Assembly: GCA_033239525.1 (NCBI GenBank)
Contig: BSYO01000015.1
Coordinates: forward strand, 16,305,713-16,369,712
Length of the DNA: 64,000 nt
Direction of reading: 5' to 3'
Origin: Nepenthes gracilis
Lineage: Eukaryota; Streptophyta; Magnoliopsida; Caryophyllales; Nepenthaceae
Below the pieces are notes generated by a model, which worked only from the letters and a program-made list of their open reading frames with translations, was not told where the DNA came from and ran no database searches. This document shows positions 10,651 to 21,377 of the stretch, piece by piece. The stretch's first letter is position 1. Each line of letters opens with the position of its first letter. The position numbers were made by a program, and so were the translations under genes.

Positions 10651-13007
10651 AAAACGAAAAATAATAATAATAAAAGAAAGAGAAAAGAATGGGGGATCAG
10701 TGATAGCAGGTTTTTGTGGAGAGAGAGAAGCAGGGGAGAAGGGAGAGGTTTCAGCCGGTATCCACGGCCCACGGCGGAGGAGAGGAGGAAGGTTAGAGGC
10801 AGCCGGCGACGGCGTTGTGCGATGAGGACGGCACCGTGACGGTGGTTGTCGTTGGATAGAAGTTTGGCCGGTGGCGGTGATTCGTGAGGAGAGGCCATCA
10901 AGGAGGCCGACGGTGGTCGTCGGTAATGTCAATGGCGGCGGTGTGCAGTGGCAACGCAGTGGTGGTTGACGGAGGCCAGTGGTGGCACACCGGTGACCGG
11001 CGACGGCTGTGGGTGAGCTTCGTGAGGCAGCAGCGGCACACAGAGAGAGAGAACGCGGGTTGAGCGCGACAGCGCACGCGGCGGGGGAGAGACAGCAGAT
11101 TAACGGCTTCGGCACCGACGGGATGACGCCAGGAAGGCCGGCGGTGGTAGGTCGGTGCGGCGGCAAGTCAGCCGGCGGTGTTGAACACTCACAGCAATGC
11201 CAGTGAAGCTTCGCGCAGAAGAGAGAGAAACACGCAAAGGATAGATGGGCAACGTGAGGGCCGCTGGACGGCAGAGAGAGAAACGGCCGATTCAGGACCT
11301 CCTTTCTTCAGATTTGTAAACTATGATATCAAAGTAAATATCTGTAAATTCTTTTTTTGGTCTGGTTTAATTTCTGATTTATTTTAGACACCGTTTAAAA
11401 TTTTTACTAACATACATGTATTTTGTACACATGTTTTATTTATTCTTGACATGCATGTATAGTTTATTGGATTATTTTATGGGCTTTGAATATGGGTTTT
11501 ATGATTTTAAAATTTTATTATTTTTCTAAAAGTCTAAAAAATTTATTAGACTCAGTGTATATTCATATCAATATGTGTAATAAAAATGTACACGAAACTT
11601 GTATTGATCGTGCATTTTCATATGCACGTGCCGGGTTATGGTCACTACATTTATATTTAGATTTTTGGATTATGGCCAACTCCCGATGGAGAGAATATTT
11701 TATTAGTTGAAAATTTCTTTCAGCCGGTAGAAAAGGTTTGGAATAGTGACTCTTTCCATTTGAATAAGTTGACTTCACCTTAGAATATATTCGGACGTCC
11801 TAATATATCTGACAAGTTTGAGGAATGCACTTAAAATCGCGAGTGACAAAACACAGTGAGTAATCTTACCTATGGGTACACAGTACATGAATTTTGGCCT
11901 AAGGTTGCCGCGATTATATGTAACCCTTTCTCAAACTAGTCTTTAAATAATTAGAACCCGAATTTGGTGCATAATTTGTATTTTTATATTGATTGATATT
12001 GGACTTTGATTTGGATATGGATTTTTGGATTTCGATTTGAGATTCATCAATTTTGCATATAGTTAGGCTTGGTATATCTCGTACAAATGATTTTGATTAT
12101 ATGTTTTGAACTGGACCTTTGGAATATCTATCGCGATATTGTTTCAGCTTCTGCGCATCTTATTGAATCATCCGACTATCAGATTCTATCCCAAATCACA
12201 AGCTGATTGGGCCTTGGAGTCAGATTTGGATTTAGACTCAGACTCGGATTGGACATCGACTTTTGAAATTAGCCCGGATCATCTCTGTTTGGTTATATAT
12301 ATATTTATATATATGTATGTCCCGACGATGATTATTTTTAAAATTTGGATATTTGTTTGGATTTGGATATTTGATCTGAGTACGAGACTTTCATTGGATT
12401 TTAAAATTTGGATCTTAGATTTTTATTGGATTTATTATATCAGCGAATAAGATTTATTGAGTAATTTGATTGGATTTTCACCCATTTGACCTTTCCTCTT
12501 ATATATTGGACTCATTTTGTCCAAATTATGATACTTGCTGGGCATTTGGCTCACGCCTTCTATTTTGTCCATTCATAGTAGAAGGCTCGAACACATTACA
12601 GGAGTTAGGATGTGATCTTCAACTATTCGTCCGATTTGATGAGTTTAGTTTGTTATGATTTAAATTTAGCATTTGATACAATTGGATTATGAAATTTATC
12701 GGATATATACCCATAGTGTATTTTGAAAATAATTCAGATGTTATGTTATACATTGTTATGATTTTTTATTAGATTGTTACCTCCCTTACGTTATTTGTAG
12801 AACAGGTCGCATTTATTTATATCCGGGCAGTTGTCCGATGAGATCCTGTATAGATTTTAGTTTGTCGAGTTCTATTTATTTGGATTATCACACCCGAATT
12901 TTTGAGACTTAGAATTATTGGTTAAATTTATTTGAGATTTTAAATTTTAGAAATTATAATTAATTATTTTAAACTGATATGTTTGGCCCGGTTCATGACA
13001 AAAGGAT

Positions 13008-13404
13008 TGAGAGGTCCCACATCGGTTAGGGAAGGGGAATGAAGCGTGCTCTTATGAGACGTGGATACTTCCCCCTTGTGGATGCGTTTTAGGGGTACCA
13101 AAAGCGAAACCGTGCGGGCTTGGTCCAAAGCGAATAATATCCACATACGGGTACCTAAGGAAGTTACAGATGGTATCAGAGCCAGACCTGGGCCGTGTGC
13201 CAGCGAGGACGCTCGACCTAAAAGGGTAGGTAGACTGAAAAGTCCCACATCGATTAGGGAAGGGGAGCGAAGCGTACTCTTATGAGGCATGAATACCTCC
13301 CCTTTGTAGACGCGTTTTGAGGGCCGTGGGCCTGCTAAGAGCAAAACTGTGCAGGCTTGGCCCAAAGAGAATAATATCCATATGCGGGTGCTGGGGACGT
13401 TACA
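13008..13404 (+). mobile_element. TRIM (miniature terminal-repeat retrotransposon)
   Basis: Two direct repeats of 161 bp (13008-13168) and 169 bp (13236-13404) start TGAGAGGTCCCACATCGG / TGAAAAGTCCCACATCG and end GTTACA. Only 67 bp lie between them. A textbook initiator-tRNA-Met PBS (TGGTATCAGAGCC) sits at 13171-13183, two bases after the first repeat. This is the standard layout of a TRIM: LTR-PBS-tiny interior-LTR with no ORF. No target duplication of its own was found. Its right end coincides with the right end of the larger insertion. Confidence 0.85.
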
Positions 13405-13410
13405 CGTTGC

Positions 13411-13420
13411 CTATTTAAGC
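13411..13420 (+). promoter_or_regulatory. TATA-like box for antisense ORF B
   Basis: CTATTTAAGC lies 80 bp before the ATG at 13491. The nested LTR inserted immediately upstream (its duplication ends at 13409), leaving this box intact. Confidence 0.45.
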
Positions 13421-13490
13421 AGCACTCAATCAGACTTCCCACACTTCACGTTTTCTTACGTTGAGAGTTAGCGATATTGCTTTGAGAGTT

Positions 13491-15308
13491 ATGGCAAAGA
13501 AGAAGAGTTCTCCTTCCTCTTCCCGTGTGATTCGCCATAAAGTTGGCAGTACTGTGTCTGTCCTGATGGCGAGTGCCATTACTGCCTTGATGGTCGATTA
13601 TGGGATCCTTGGCAACTGGGCTTATTCTGCTCCTAGCCAGACTGGAAGGACTAACGCCCCTCCAGAGGGCTTTATTGCCATCTACAAGCACTAGCCGAAG
13701 AGAGGGCTTCGTTTTAACTTGGAGCTTGACTTATACGGGACTATAAACAAGTTGGGTGTTCCTATCATAAGGCTTCATCCTAACGCCATCCATTATCAGG
13801 TTACTATGAGTGTCTTCACACGTCTTTACCCTAACCCACTCAGTGCGAACTCAGTGAAGATAATCTTCCGCTTCCCTGAGTCTGAAGACTAGGTCTCCAT
13901 GTCTCCACTAGTCGGCTTCCATTTTCAGGGGATGAACCTCGACTCCGTGAAGAGCTGGAAGAATCGCTTCTTATTCTTGAAGCCTCCTCCAGAGTGGGAG
14001 ATTACCAACAAATGGGGCCTTGTTTCCGACTTTTTTCGAGCAGAGGTGACAATCAACGAGGTGAGGAAAGAGGCCAAGTTGGTCATTGGTATTCAAGCGT
14101 AGATGGAGACATTATCCAAGTAGGGCTACTACCTGACTTCCAATGCCCTTGTTGTGACCAAGTGGGCACCTACGTGCAGCTAGGCGGCCACTGCTATGGA
14201 GAAGAAAAGGGTCGGAGCCCTTGTTCTCTTGGAACCATCGAGGGAGGCCTTTAGGGAGGGTGACTTATTGCTATCGCTGGAGACCTCTTCAAATGAAGAG
14301 GTAGAGGCTCCTTGAACAGGTTGAAGGCGGCCGTTCCACTCGGAGGTCACAGAAGCTAGCTGCTGAACCGGTTGCGCACACTTGGACCGCTTTCCCAAAG
14401 TAGGTGCTGGAGTTGGAGCTACAGGAGGAAGCAGCTGAGTATTCCCCAATTCCCGTCGTTGCACTGGCGGAGCACGGAGTTCCTCTGGTGAAGCTTCCTT
14501 ATGCAGAGGAGTCATCGACGAGCTCCTTCTTCGATCCAGAGCCACAGGGAGCGGCCGTTGAGGGCGCGAGGCCCTCGCGGCTACTGACGCCTGAGGTGAC
14601 CATAGGGGTGGACGTCCCGGAGCCCGCGTCAGAGCCAACAAAAGTTTTGGCGGTTGCTGGTTTGCCTGTTAGGGCATCAGTTGAGCCATGCGTCCAGGAA
14701 ACTGCCGTTGTAGAGGAGGGCGGCGTGTCTGGACGGGTTGCTAGTCCGCCTAACGTCGGCGTGATCCAGGAGGTGGACGCAGCGAAGGAGGCTCAGGAGC
14801 CGGAGCCCACAAGCGCTCCTCTGACTTTGGCAGCACCAGACCTTCCCAGCTCTACGGAGGTTGCTGCTAAGTGCTTTGAGCCCCCTAGCGTGCTTGCATC
14901 CGAAATCACTTCCAGCCTCATGGGCGCTTCCTACGCACAGGTATGATCTTTCTGGAATTTGTACACTTATGTTGACGGGCCCAATGAAGTTTTCTAATCC
15001 TTTATTTTCCTCCATCCTTTCCTTGCAGGTCCCGGAAGAGTTGGACTCTATTTACGTGGCATGCACTCGATTGGACTGACTCTTCAACCAGATTCGGGAA
15101 GAATCCGAATGGGAGGCGGCCCATCGTGAGGAGGTTGAGACTGCGGCGCTGAGGGAAGAGAACAAGCAGCTGAAGAGAAAGCTTCAAGCCGCAAAGGGCC
15201 GAATCTCCGCCTTGGAGGGTCAGATCTCATCTTTGGAGGGTCAAATCTCCCACATCTTGGCAGACCTCAGGTTGCGGTTTTCCCTGGAGGAGGTAGCTCA
15301 AGCGTTGT
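13491..15308 (+). pseudogene. antisense additional ORF B: 'putative gypsy type transposon' domain plus coiled coil, with one intron
   Basis: It reads on the + strand, opposite to gag-pol. It starts MAKKKSSPSSSRVIRHK. Then come PPEGFIAIYKH, LRFNLELDLYGTINKLGV, IIRLHPNAIHYQVTMSVF and SVKSWKNRFLFLKPPPEWE, the pattern of the Pfam 'putative gypsy type transposon' family (PF04195) as I remember it. A hydrophilic Pro/Glu-rich middle (14404-14940) follows. A GT-AG intron lies at 14941-15028, and the next exon is a coiled coil (REENKQLKRKLQAAKGRISA, then repeated LEGQIS units). Stops at about 13693 and 13890 and at least one frameshift make it a pseudogene. The function of these proteins is unknown. 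Transcription must come from the strand opposite to the retrotransposon transcript. Confidence 0.75.
14941..15028 (+). other. 88-nt intron in antisense ORF B
   Basis: The donor is CACAG|GTATGATC. A pyrimidine-rich end (TTTTCCTCCATCCTTTCC) precedes TTGCAG|GTCCCG. An intron of nearly the same size and place exists in the antisense ORF of the element at 41-49 kb. Confidence 0.7.
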
Positions 15309-16479
15309 AGGCTAGATTTTGGGACAGCATTCGCATGTGTCGTTGAATTGCGTCTGTCGCACTCCCATGTGCTTCAATGGAGATTTTTCATTCAAAGAAC
15401 ACAGGTGTTTCAGAGAGCATCCGACTGAGTGACTTTTCTGAAGAGGTAGCACCTTCTGATCCATAGGGTAGCCTGAGCTTTTGTACAATTTTTCTCTTTT
15501 TATTGCTCAAATGCCATCTTGTGACCTTATACATGTAAGATTAATGAAAGGTAACTTTTTCTTTCGCTTTCGACATTTCTGAGCATGTGTTATCTCTTTT
15601 CATCTTACAACTTGTATGTATTTTTTTTGCCCCAATCTGAAACCTTCTTGCGCTGTACTTGTCCTTCGTCAGAGAATATCGTCACACCTCGCCGTTAGTG
15701 GGAAGCTCAGTCCGGTGAGTTGGACGTCGTTGCAAGCCCAATGGAGCCACTCTAAGGGCCAGTTAGGTTTTTAGGCCACACGACCGAATTCCAGGTCTTA
15801 GGCCTTTGCGCACAGTACCTGCCTTAGGCGCTTAGCCCCGCTTAAGGCGTCGTCCCCCTATGCGCATGGTCCTAGCCAACGACTGTCGTTGATTGAGGGT
15901 GCTCTCTTCTTCCGAAAAAGGTCGCCACACTTCTGCTGTTTAGGCCCCCTAAGGTTTTGATGGCCGCGCATTAGGGACTTCAGAAATTCCCAAGCCTGAT
16001 ATTTCGACCGCATGGGTCGCCCAGTAACGGAACGAAGCTTTGGGGCCACTTAGGGACTTTCGATGCATAGCCAAAATTTGAGTATGACCGCTTCAAGGCC
16101 ACTTGGCATGGAGCCAAGGCTTTGGGGCCGCTCAGGACCTTTTAGCGCGGAGTCGAAATTTGAGTTCGACCACTTCAGGGCCGCTTGGCATGGAGTCAAG
16201 GTTTTCGTTTATGGGTGGATGAAGATCCTCCTGACTTAGGAGCAGTTTAGGTCATTTCATCTTTTAAAATATCATGCATGCAAACACTCATATGAATGAA
16301 CACATAGGAATATGAAAACAATCAATTTTATTAAATGAGAACATGATACATGTACAAGCACTCTACATAGTGTGTGTATGCCTTACCTAAGCCTGTTGCC
16401 GGATTATTGGTAGTATTTCTTGAGGTTGGCGGCGTTTCAGGTCCGAGGGACCAGCTTGTCGTCCTAAATGCGTAGCTTA
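15309..16479. other. element spacer between integrase and antisense ORF, with tandem repeat
   Basis: No ORF is present. Two tandem copies of an ~82-bp unit lie at about 16042-16208: GGGGCCRCTY...AAATTTGAGT...TTGGCATGGAG recurs. Confidence 0.6.
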
Positions 16480-17956
16480 TACACTCAATTTCAGAGGTTT
16501 GCCGAGATGAGGAACGGACCCTCCCAGCCTAAGGAGAGTTTGTTCCTGCTGGCTGCCTTCCCCGCTGCCTCTATACTCCAGAGGACCAGGTCTCCAACCA
16601 CGAGCGGGAGAACCTTCACCCATTTGTTGTAGTATCGTATAACGCGTTGCTGGTAGGCTATTGTCCTCAGGCGGACTGCGTTGTAGACCTCTAGAAGCAG
16701 ATCCAGGCACTCTACGAGTCTTTGAGAGTTGGCGGCTAGATCGAAGCACTCGACCAGCAAGCTGGGGGCCCTACTTCGATAGCGACAACCGCTTTGACCC
16801 CGTAACAGAGGCTGAAAGGTATCTCCCTCGTAAGTTCCTGCGGGGTCGTACGGTACCATCAGAGCACGGAGGGCAACTCATCAGCCCAGGAGCCCTCTGC
16901 ATTTTCAAGTTTGGTCTTCAACCCGTGCAGCAGTGTCTGGTTGGTAACCTTAACCTGCCCATTAGCCTGAGGATATGCCATGGACATGTAGACCAGCTTG
17001 ATGTGCAAGCTCGCACAGTATTTGGTGAATCGCTTGTCTATGAATTAGGTTCCATTGTTGGTCACTATGGCCTCGAAAATCCTGAAATGACAAACAATAT
17101 TGTGGCGGACAAATTCCGTTGCATTCTGTTCAGTTATTCGCACCAAGGGAACTGCTTCAACCCATTTAGTGAAATAGTCGATGTCGACGATGACGAATTT
17201 CCTCTGTCTGGAGGCCAAGGGCACTGGTCCAAGGATGTCCAGCCCCCACTAGACGAACAACCACGGGGATTAAAGGCTACGTAGTTCCATGTGTGGTTGA
17301 TGGGTCATAGTCCCATAAACCTGGCAGCTTTCACACTTCTTGACAAATTTCGAGGCGTCCTACTTCATCATGGGCTCTGAGTTATTTCACGGGTAATGGT
17401 TTTGATGCCTCGAAGGCTCCTTAGATTTGATTAACCACTAACTCTGAGTCGCTGCGCACAACTAGCGACTTCTTAGAGCATTCTCTGGCTAGACGGAGCC
17501 CCGCAAGAAAGGCTTCGTATTCTGCCACGTTGTTGGTGGCAGGGAAGGCTAGCATGACGAAGTATTTGATCTCTAATCTGTCCAAAGTTCTGAGCATGAC
17601 TCCGATCTCACTGCCTGTTTGAGTAGATGATCCATCGAAATTTAGAATCCACACAGGACTGTCCAGCGCGCCCAAGCTTTCAAAATGGTCTGGGACATCT
17701 AAAGTTGGGGTTGTCACCTCGACGACGAAGTCTGCTAGGGCCTAGCCTTTGAGGGCTAGCCGTGGGCAAAAACTTTACGTCGAATTCGCCCAATTTTATA
17801 GCCCACTTAAATAGTCGTTCGGACGTCTCTAGTTTCTGGAGGATCGACTTCAAAGGCTGATCTGTCAGCACGACGATCCGACGTGCCTGGAAGTAAGGCC
17901 TCAACTTTCATGCAAAATAGATGAAGACCAAAGCAATCCTTTCGGCGTGAGGGTAG
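16480..17956 (-). pseudogene. pol 3' part: RNase H and integrase
   Basis: The - strand gives RPYFQARRIVVLTDQPLKSI (end of the RT-linked RNase H). Next comes an aRNase H-like stretch with WILNFDGSS, FPATNNVAEYEAFLAGL and VVRSDSELVVNQ (17421-17717). An integrase core follows with IVDIDYFTKWVEA at about 17190, and a C-terminal stretch ends in GDLVLW and LGWEGPF (about 16500-16600). The order and the dual RNase H pattern fit Tat-lineage Gypsy pol. Many stops and shifts occur. The nested LTR at 17957 separates this from the RT part; the reading frame on both sides is collinear. Confidence 0.85.
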
Positions 17957-19399
17957 TGTGACGACCCGAGCTTGAGTCCCCAAACCCAATTCGAACCGTC
18001 ACGATAAAAGCCTCGGATCATCTGAAATCATTAATTATATGTCATCAATGAACTCAACATCATTAAAAATATTATCAATGAATCTCATAAATGTATCATT
18101 AATTCAATAACCATAATATTAATAATAAATAATTTCAATTATATCAATATCTAAAATATCAATCCTTATGATAAAAATCTAATAAACGTTGAATAGTAAC
18201 ATAACCAATAAAAATCTTAAATCTTTATCCTGGGAGCCTCGATCTCTGGGATTATCTCTGTCTGGAGTCTGCACAATAATACGCGATCTCTTTTATTCAA
18301 CTGTCAATATATCTATTCTAGAGTCAATAAAATACAAGAATGAGTCGAATGCCCGACAAGTAAAAATAATCAACAATAAAAGAATACAATAAAATATCTC
18401 AGGTGATAAAATAATGAATAAAATTAATAATAATAGGTGATGTATCAACTACTGTCCGAGACTCAATAACATATCGTGTTTACAAACCGAAGGCCATGTG
18501 AACAACCGAATATAAAAAAGTAACAAGGATTCCATTGAATCTGATCATCAGTTTAATATGATGTCACAATTTTATGAATTATCAAGAATCTCCATGAACC
18601 TTATTCTATCATAGTAAACCAAAAGTCGCATATTTACACTCCCAACGGTTGGATAATACAATAAGATTATCTATGGTACCTAATTACCTCTACAGTCCTC
18701 CTAGAAGGTTGTACCGTAGCATGCCGATACCACTCGTGATACTCCTCGCCGAATGATATCTCAAATATCATCCTCTACGATGGTCACTAGGTTATAAATA
18801 TCCCTCCCCAATATCAACGACCTCGACCAATTGTACAAGATAACAAAAATTTGATTATTTGCCTAATATGAGGTCACGACTGTACAAGATAATAATAATC
18901 TCCCTATATCTTATTCTATCATAGTGAACCAAAGGCCGCGTATTTACACCCCCAACGACTGGATAATGCAACGAGGTTATCTATGGTATCCAACTGCCTC
19001 TACAGTCCTCCCAGAGGCTGCACCCGTAGCATGTCGATACCATCCGTGATACCCCTCACTGAATAATATCCCAGATATCATCTTATATGATGGTCATTAG
19101 GTTATAAGCATCCCTCATCAGTATTAACAACCTCAACCTCCGGAATGGAATCGGTATTGGAAATGTATAGACTACTCTACGGTCCTATGGACTCCCGTTC
19201 GCCCGAATACCGTAGAGTCTTCGTACACTCTCCTTTACTTATCCATAGAGTGCCAATAAGATGTCGCAAGACTGCTAAAGTTAACGCGAAAAATATTTTT
19301 ACCAGATTTTATCATTGAGATATAGAAATAATCATATAACCGATTATCAGCATGTCAGGCATACCATACTCATGCATAATTCCTTATCACATATTCTAC

Positions 19400-19660
19400 C
19401 ACCAATATAAATCAATGTACTCATCTCATATATATTTATATGTATATCTCCTAAATATATACGAGCATAATTATTCATATATATATAATTGTATACATAA
19501 ATATTCATATACACGTACACACGTGCCCCCACATACGTACACACAGCAACAACACTGCCAGTAGGTCACATACATATATAAATATATATATAAACACACA
19601 ACATGAATATACATATATATTTATTCATATATGCACATTGCCATGCCCTATACATATACA

Positions 19661-19697
<37 letters not shown>

Positions 19698-20060
19698 GTA
19701 TGTACATATATTTGTATATGTATCCATCCACATTGGGTGTATATACACCCCTATATAAATCCAAACCACATGCACACGGCAGCAGTGTCACCCCTTCACT
19801 CTCCCGGCACACCATGCAGCTCCCTCTCTCACACACGCCATTGCACACCGTCATATCCACATAGCTACACTCTGCACACATCTACACTCATCTACTCCCA
19901 CACAAGGCTACAGCCACACACGCCTACTACTATACGCACACATAGACACACCCAATGACATCTTCATACCCACGCCATCGGCGTATATGCGTATGTATAT
20001 ACGTATATACACATTCATATAAGCAAACCCACGTATCTATATATGTACATTTTCCAAACA
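19400..20060. repeat. AT/AC/GTAT-rich simple-sequence tract
   Basis: Runs of ATAT, GTAT and CACACA occur inside the nested LTR. ORFs here are low-complexity artefacts. Confidence 0.8.
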
Positions 20061-20928
20061 CATACGTACAAAATCATACCCAATGACACATACTTTCACA
20101 TTAACAAAACAAGATTCGGATTCACATTTGCAACACACGCGAATTACGCATCTCAAACAAAACTCAACAACAGAGTCAGTTACTTTGTTACCACCCCCAT
20201 TCTTTTCGATTTCACATAAAAGAAAGAAGATCCCGATTTTAGTACTACAATGTGTAAAATAAGGATTTTATCACTCATTGAACAAATTATTAAACCCCAA
20301 TTCGTCATTAAGCCCTTAAAATGTCGGTCTTTCGTTAACAAAGCAGTGGCTCTGTTTTTCGATTTCCCCCTTCTCAACAAAGAATGCCACCGATTTTCAC
20401 AAAACCACAATATGCGAGGGGGGAAATAACATCAACAAGAAGGAGAAAAGAATCTACTTACAGAAATTTGGATTGTTACTTGCTTGATTACTCGGTCCTT
20501 GAACACGGATAGGGTTGAAGCGGTGTCGGCTTCGGCCCAACAGCAACGGCAACGGTGGCGACAATAATCATGGCGACGACAGCAACAATCGCTCACGGCC
20601 ACGGCAGCAAGACCACCGAAATAAAACGCCAGAAGCCCTAATAGTAGAGCTTCTCTCTGCTCTCACTCACTGCTCGACTTCCCTCCCTTTCCTAACCCTA
20701 ATACCGCCTTAAATACTGAAGATGCAAGTTAGGGTTTTGCCAAAATTTTCATTTGGACGCGATTTTCTCCTTCTTTACCACTGCAGAAGCGCCGCTCCTC
20801 TCTCCCTCTCTTCCCCTTTCCTTCCTCTCCTCCTTTTCTTTTCTTTTCTTTCTTCTTCTTTTCCTTTTTCTTTTCTTTCATTCTTTTTCCTTTCCTTTCT
20901 TTCCCCCATTCTTTTCCTTACTGTTGGC

Positions 20929-20930
<2 letters not shown>

Positions 20931-20981
<51 letters not shown>

Positions 20982-20983
20982 GT
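20931..20983. repeat. (ATT)n microsatellite
   Basis: About 17 ATT units are followed by GTT units, after a long CT-rich tract (20790-20920). Confidence 0.95.
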
Positions 20984-21377
20984 TGTTGTTGTTATTTTAT
21001 ATATTTTTTTAATATAGATATTTATATATATTTATTTATGTCTTTTTAAAATATTTATTATTTAATTAGTTATTTGATTACCGCTATTTAAAATTCTAAC
21101 CTAAATTTTTAATGTTTTATTTATTTATTTATTTATTTTCAACGAATCTTAATATACTATAAATATTTACCTAATTAATCTACTATTTAATCTATATTTT
21201 AATTAACGGTCCAAATATTCAGGCCCAACCCATTAATCCATCAAATTTATTAGGCCTAAAGATCAATCCAATTATAAGATTTTAAATCTAAAAGTAATTA
21301 AAAATAATTATTAAAACCAATTTATCAATTTTATTCCCTTAGAATAATTAAAAAAATATTTGGAATATTACAGGTAA

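Larger units (their letters stand above)
10382..13404 (+). mobile_element. large LTR insertion (TGTAATATCC type) nested in the Tat element
   Basis: It begins TGTAATATCCCGAATTTT and ends GGACGTTACA, with a perfect 5-bp duplication CGTTG at 10377-10381 and 13405-13409. It splits the antisense-ORF region of the host element. Only one such LTR is seen and no coding domains are inside, so it looks like a solo LTR of a Gypsy family with very long LTRs (Tekay/Del-like by the terminal sequence, tentative). A GC-rich block (10720-11310) follows an AT microsatellite. Its last 397 bp are a TRIM-like unit, so it is composite. Confidence 0.75.
17957..21372 (-). mobile_element. 3.4-kb solo LTR nested in pol
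   Basis: In + reading it starts TGTGACGACCCGAG and ends GGAATATTACA, so on the - strand it is a TGTAATATTCC...CGTCACA LTR. The flanks GGTAG (17952-17956) and GGTAA (21373-21377) form a 4/5 target duplication. A TATA box (TATTTAAGG on the - strand) lies near 20708. It contains long simple-sequence tracts (19390-20060, 20931-20983). No internal gag-pol is present. It belongs to the same broad terminal type as 10382-13404 and 35016-37044. Confidence 0.85.

Noticed and set aside
10537..11166. 209-aa - strand ORF, proline-rich with long Ile/Tyr runs
   Set aside because: It runs across an AT microsatellite and a GC-rich LTR block, with no domain. It is an artefact of the nested LTR.
14180..14641. 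153-aa - strand ORF
   Set aside because: It is opposite the Pro/Glu-rich middle of the antisense ORF B and also not part of gag-pol; composition effect only.
16661..17284. 207-aa + strand ORF
   Set aside because: It is the complement of the integrase core on the - strand; the integrase reading has clear motifs.
19347..19958. Several Tyr/Ile/His-rich ORFs
   Set aside because: They come from TATA/CACA simple-sequence repeats.
20722..21049. Leu/Phe/Ser-rich + strand ORFs that look like membrane segments
   Set aside because: They are translations of a CT-rich tract and an ATT microsatellite in a solo LTR.
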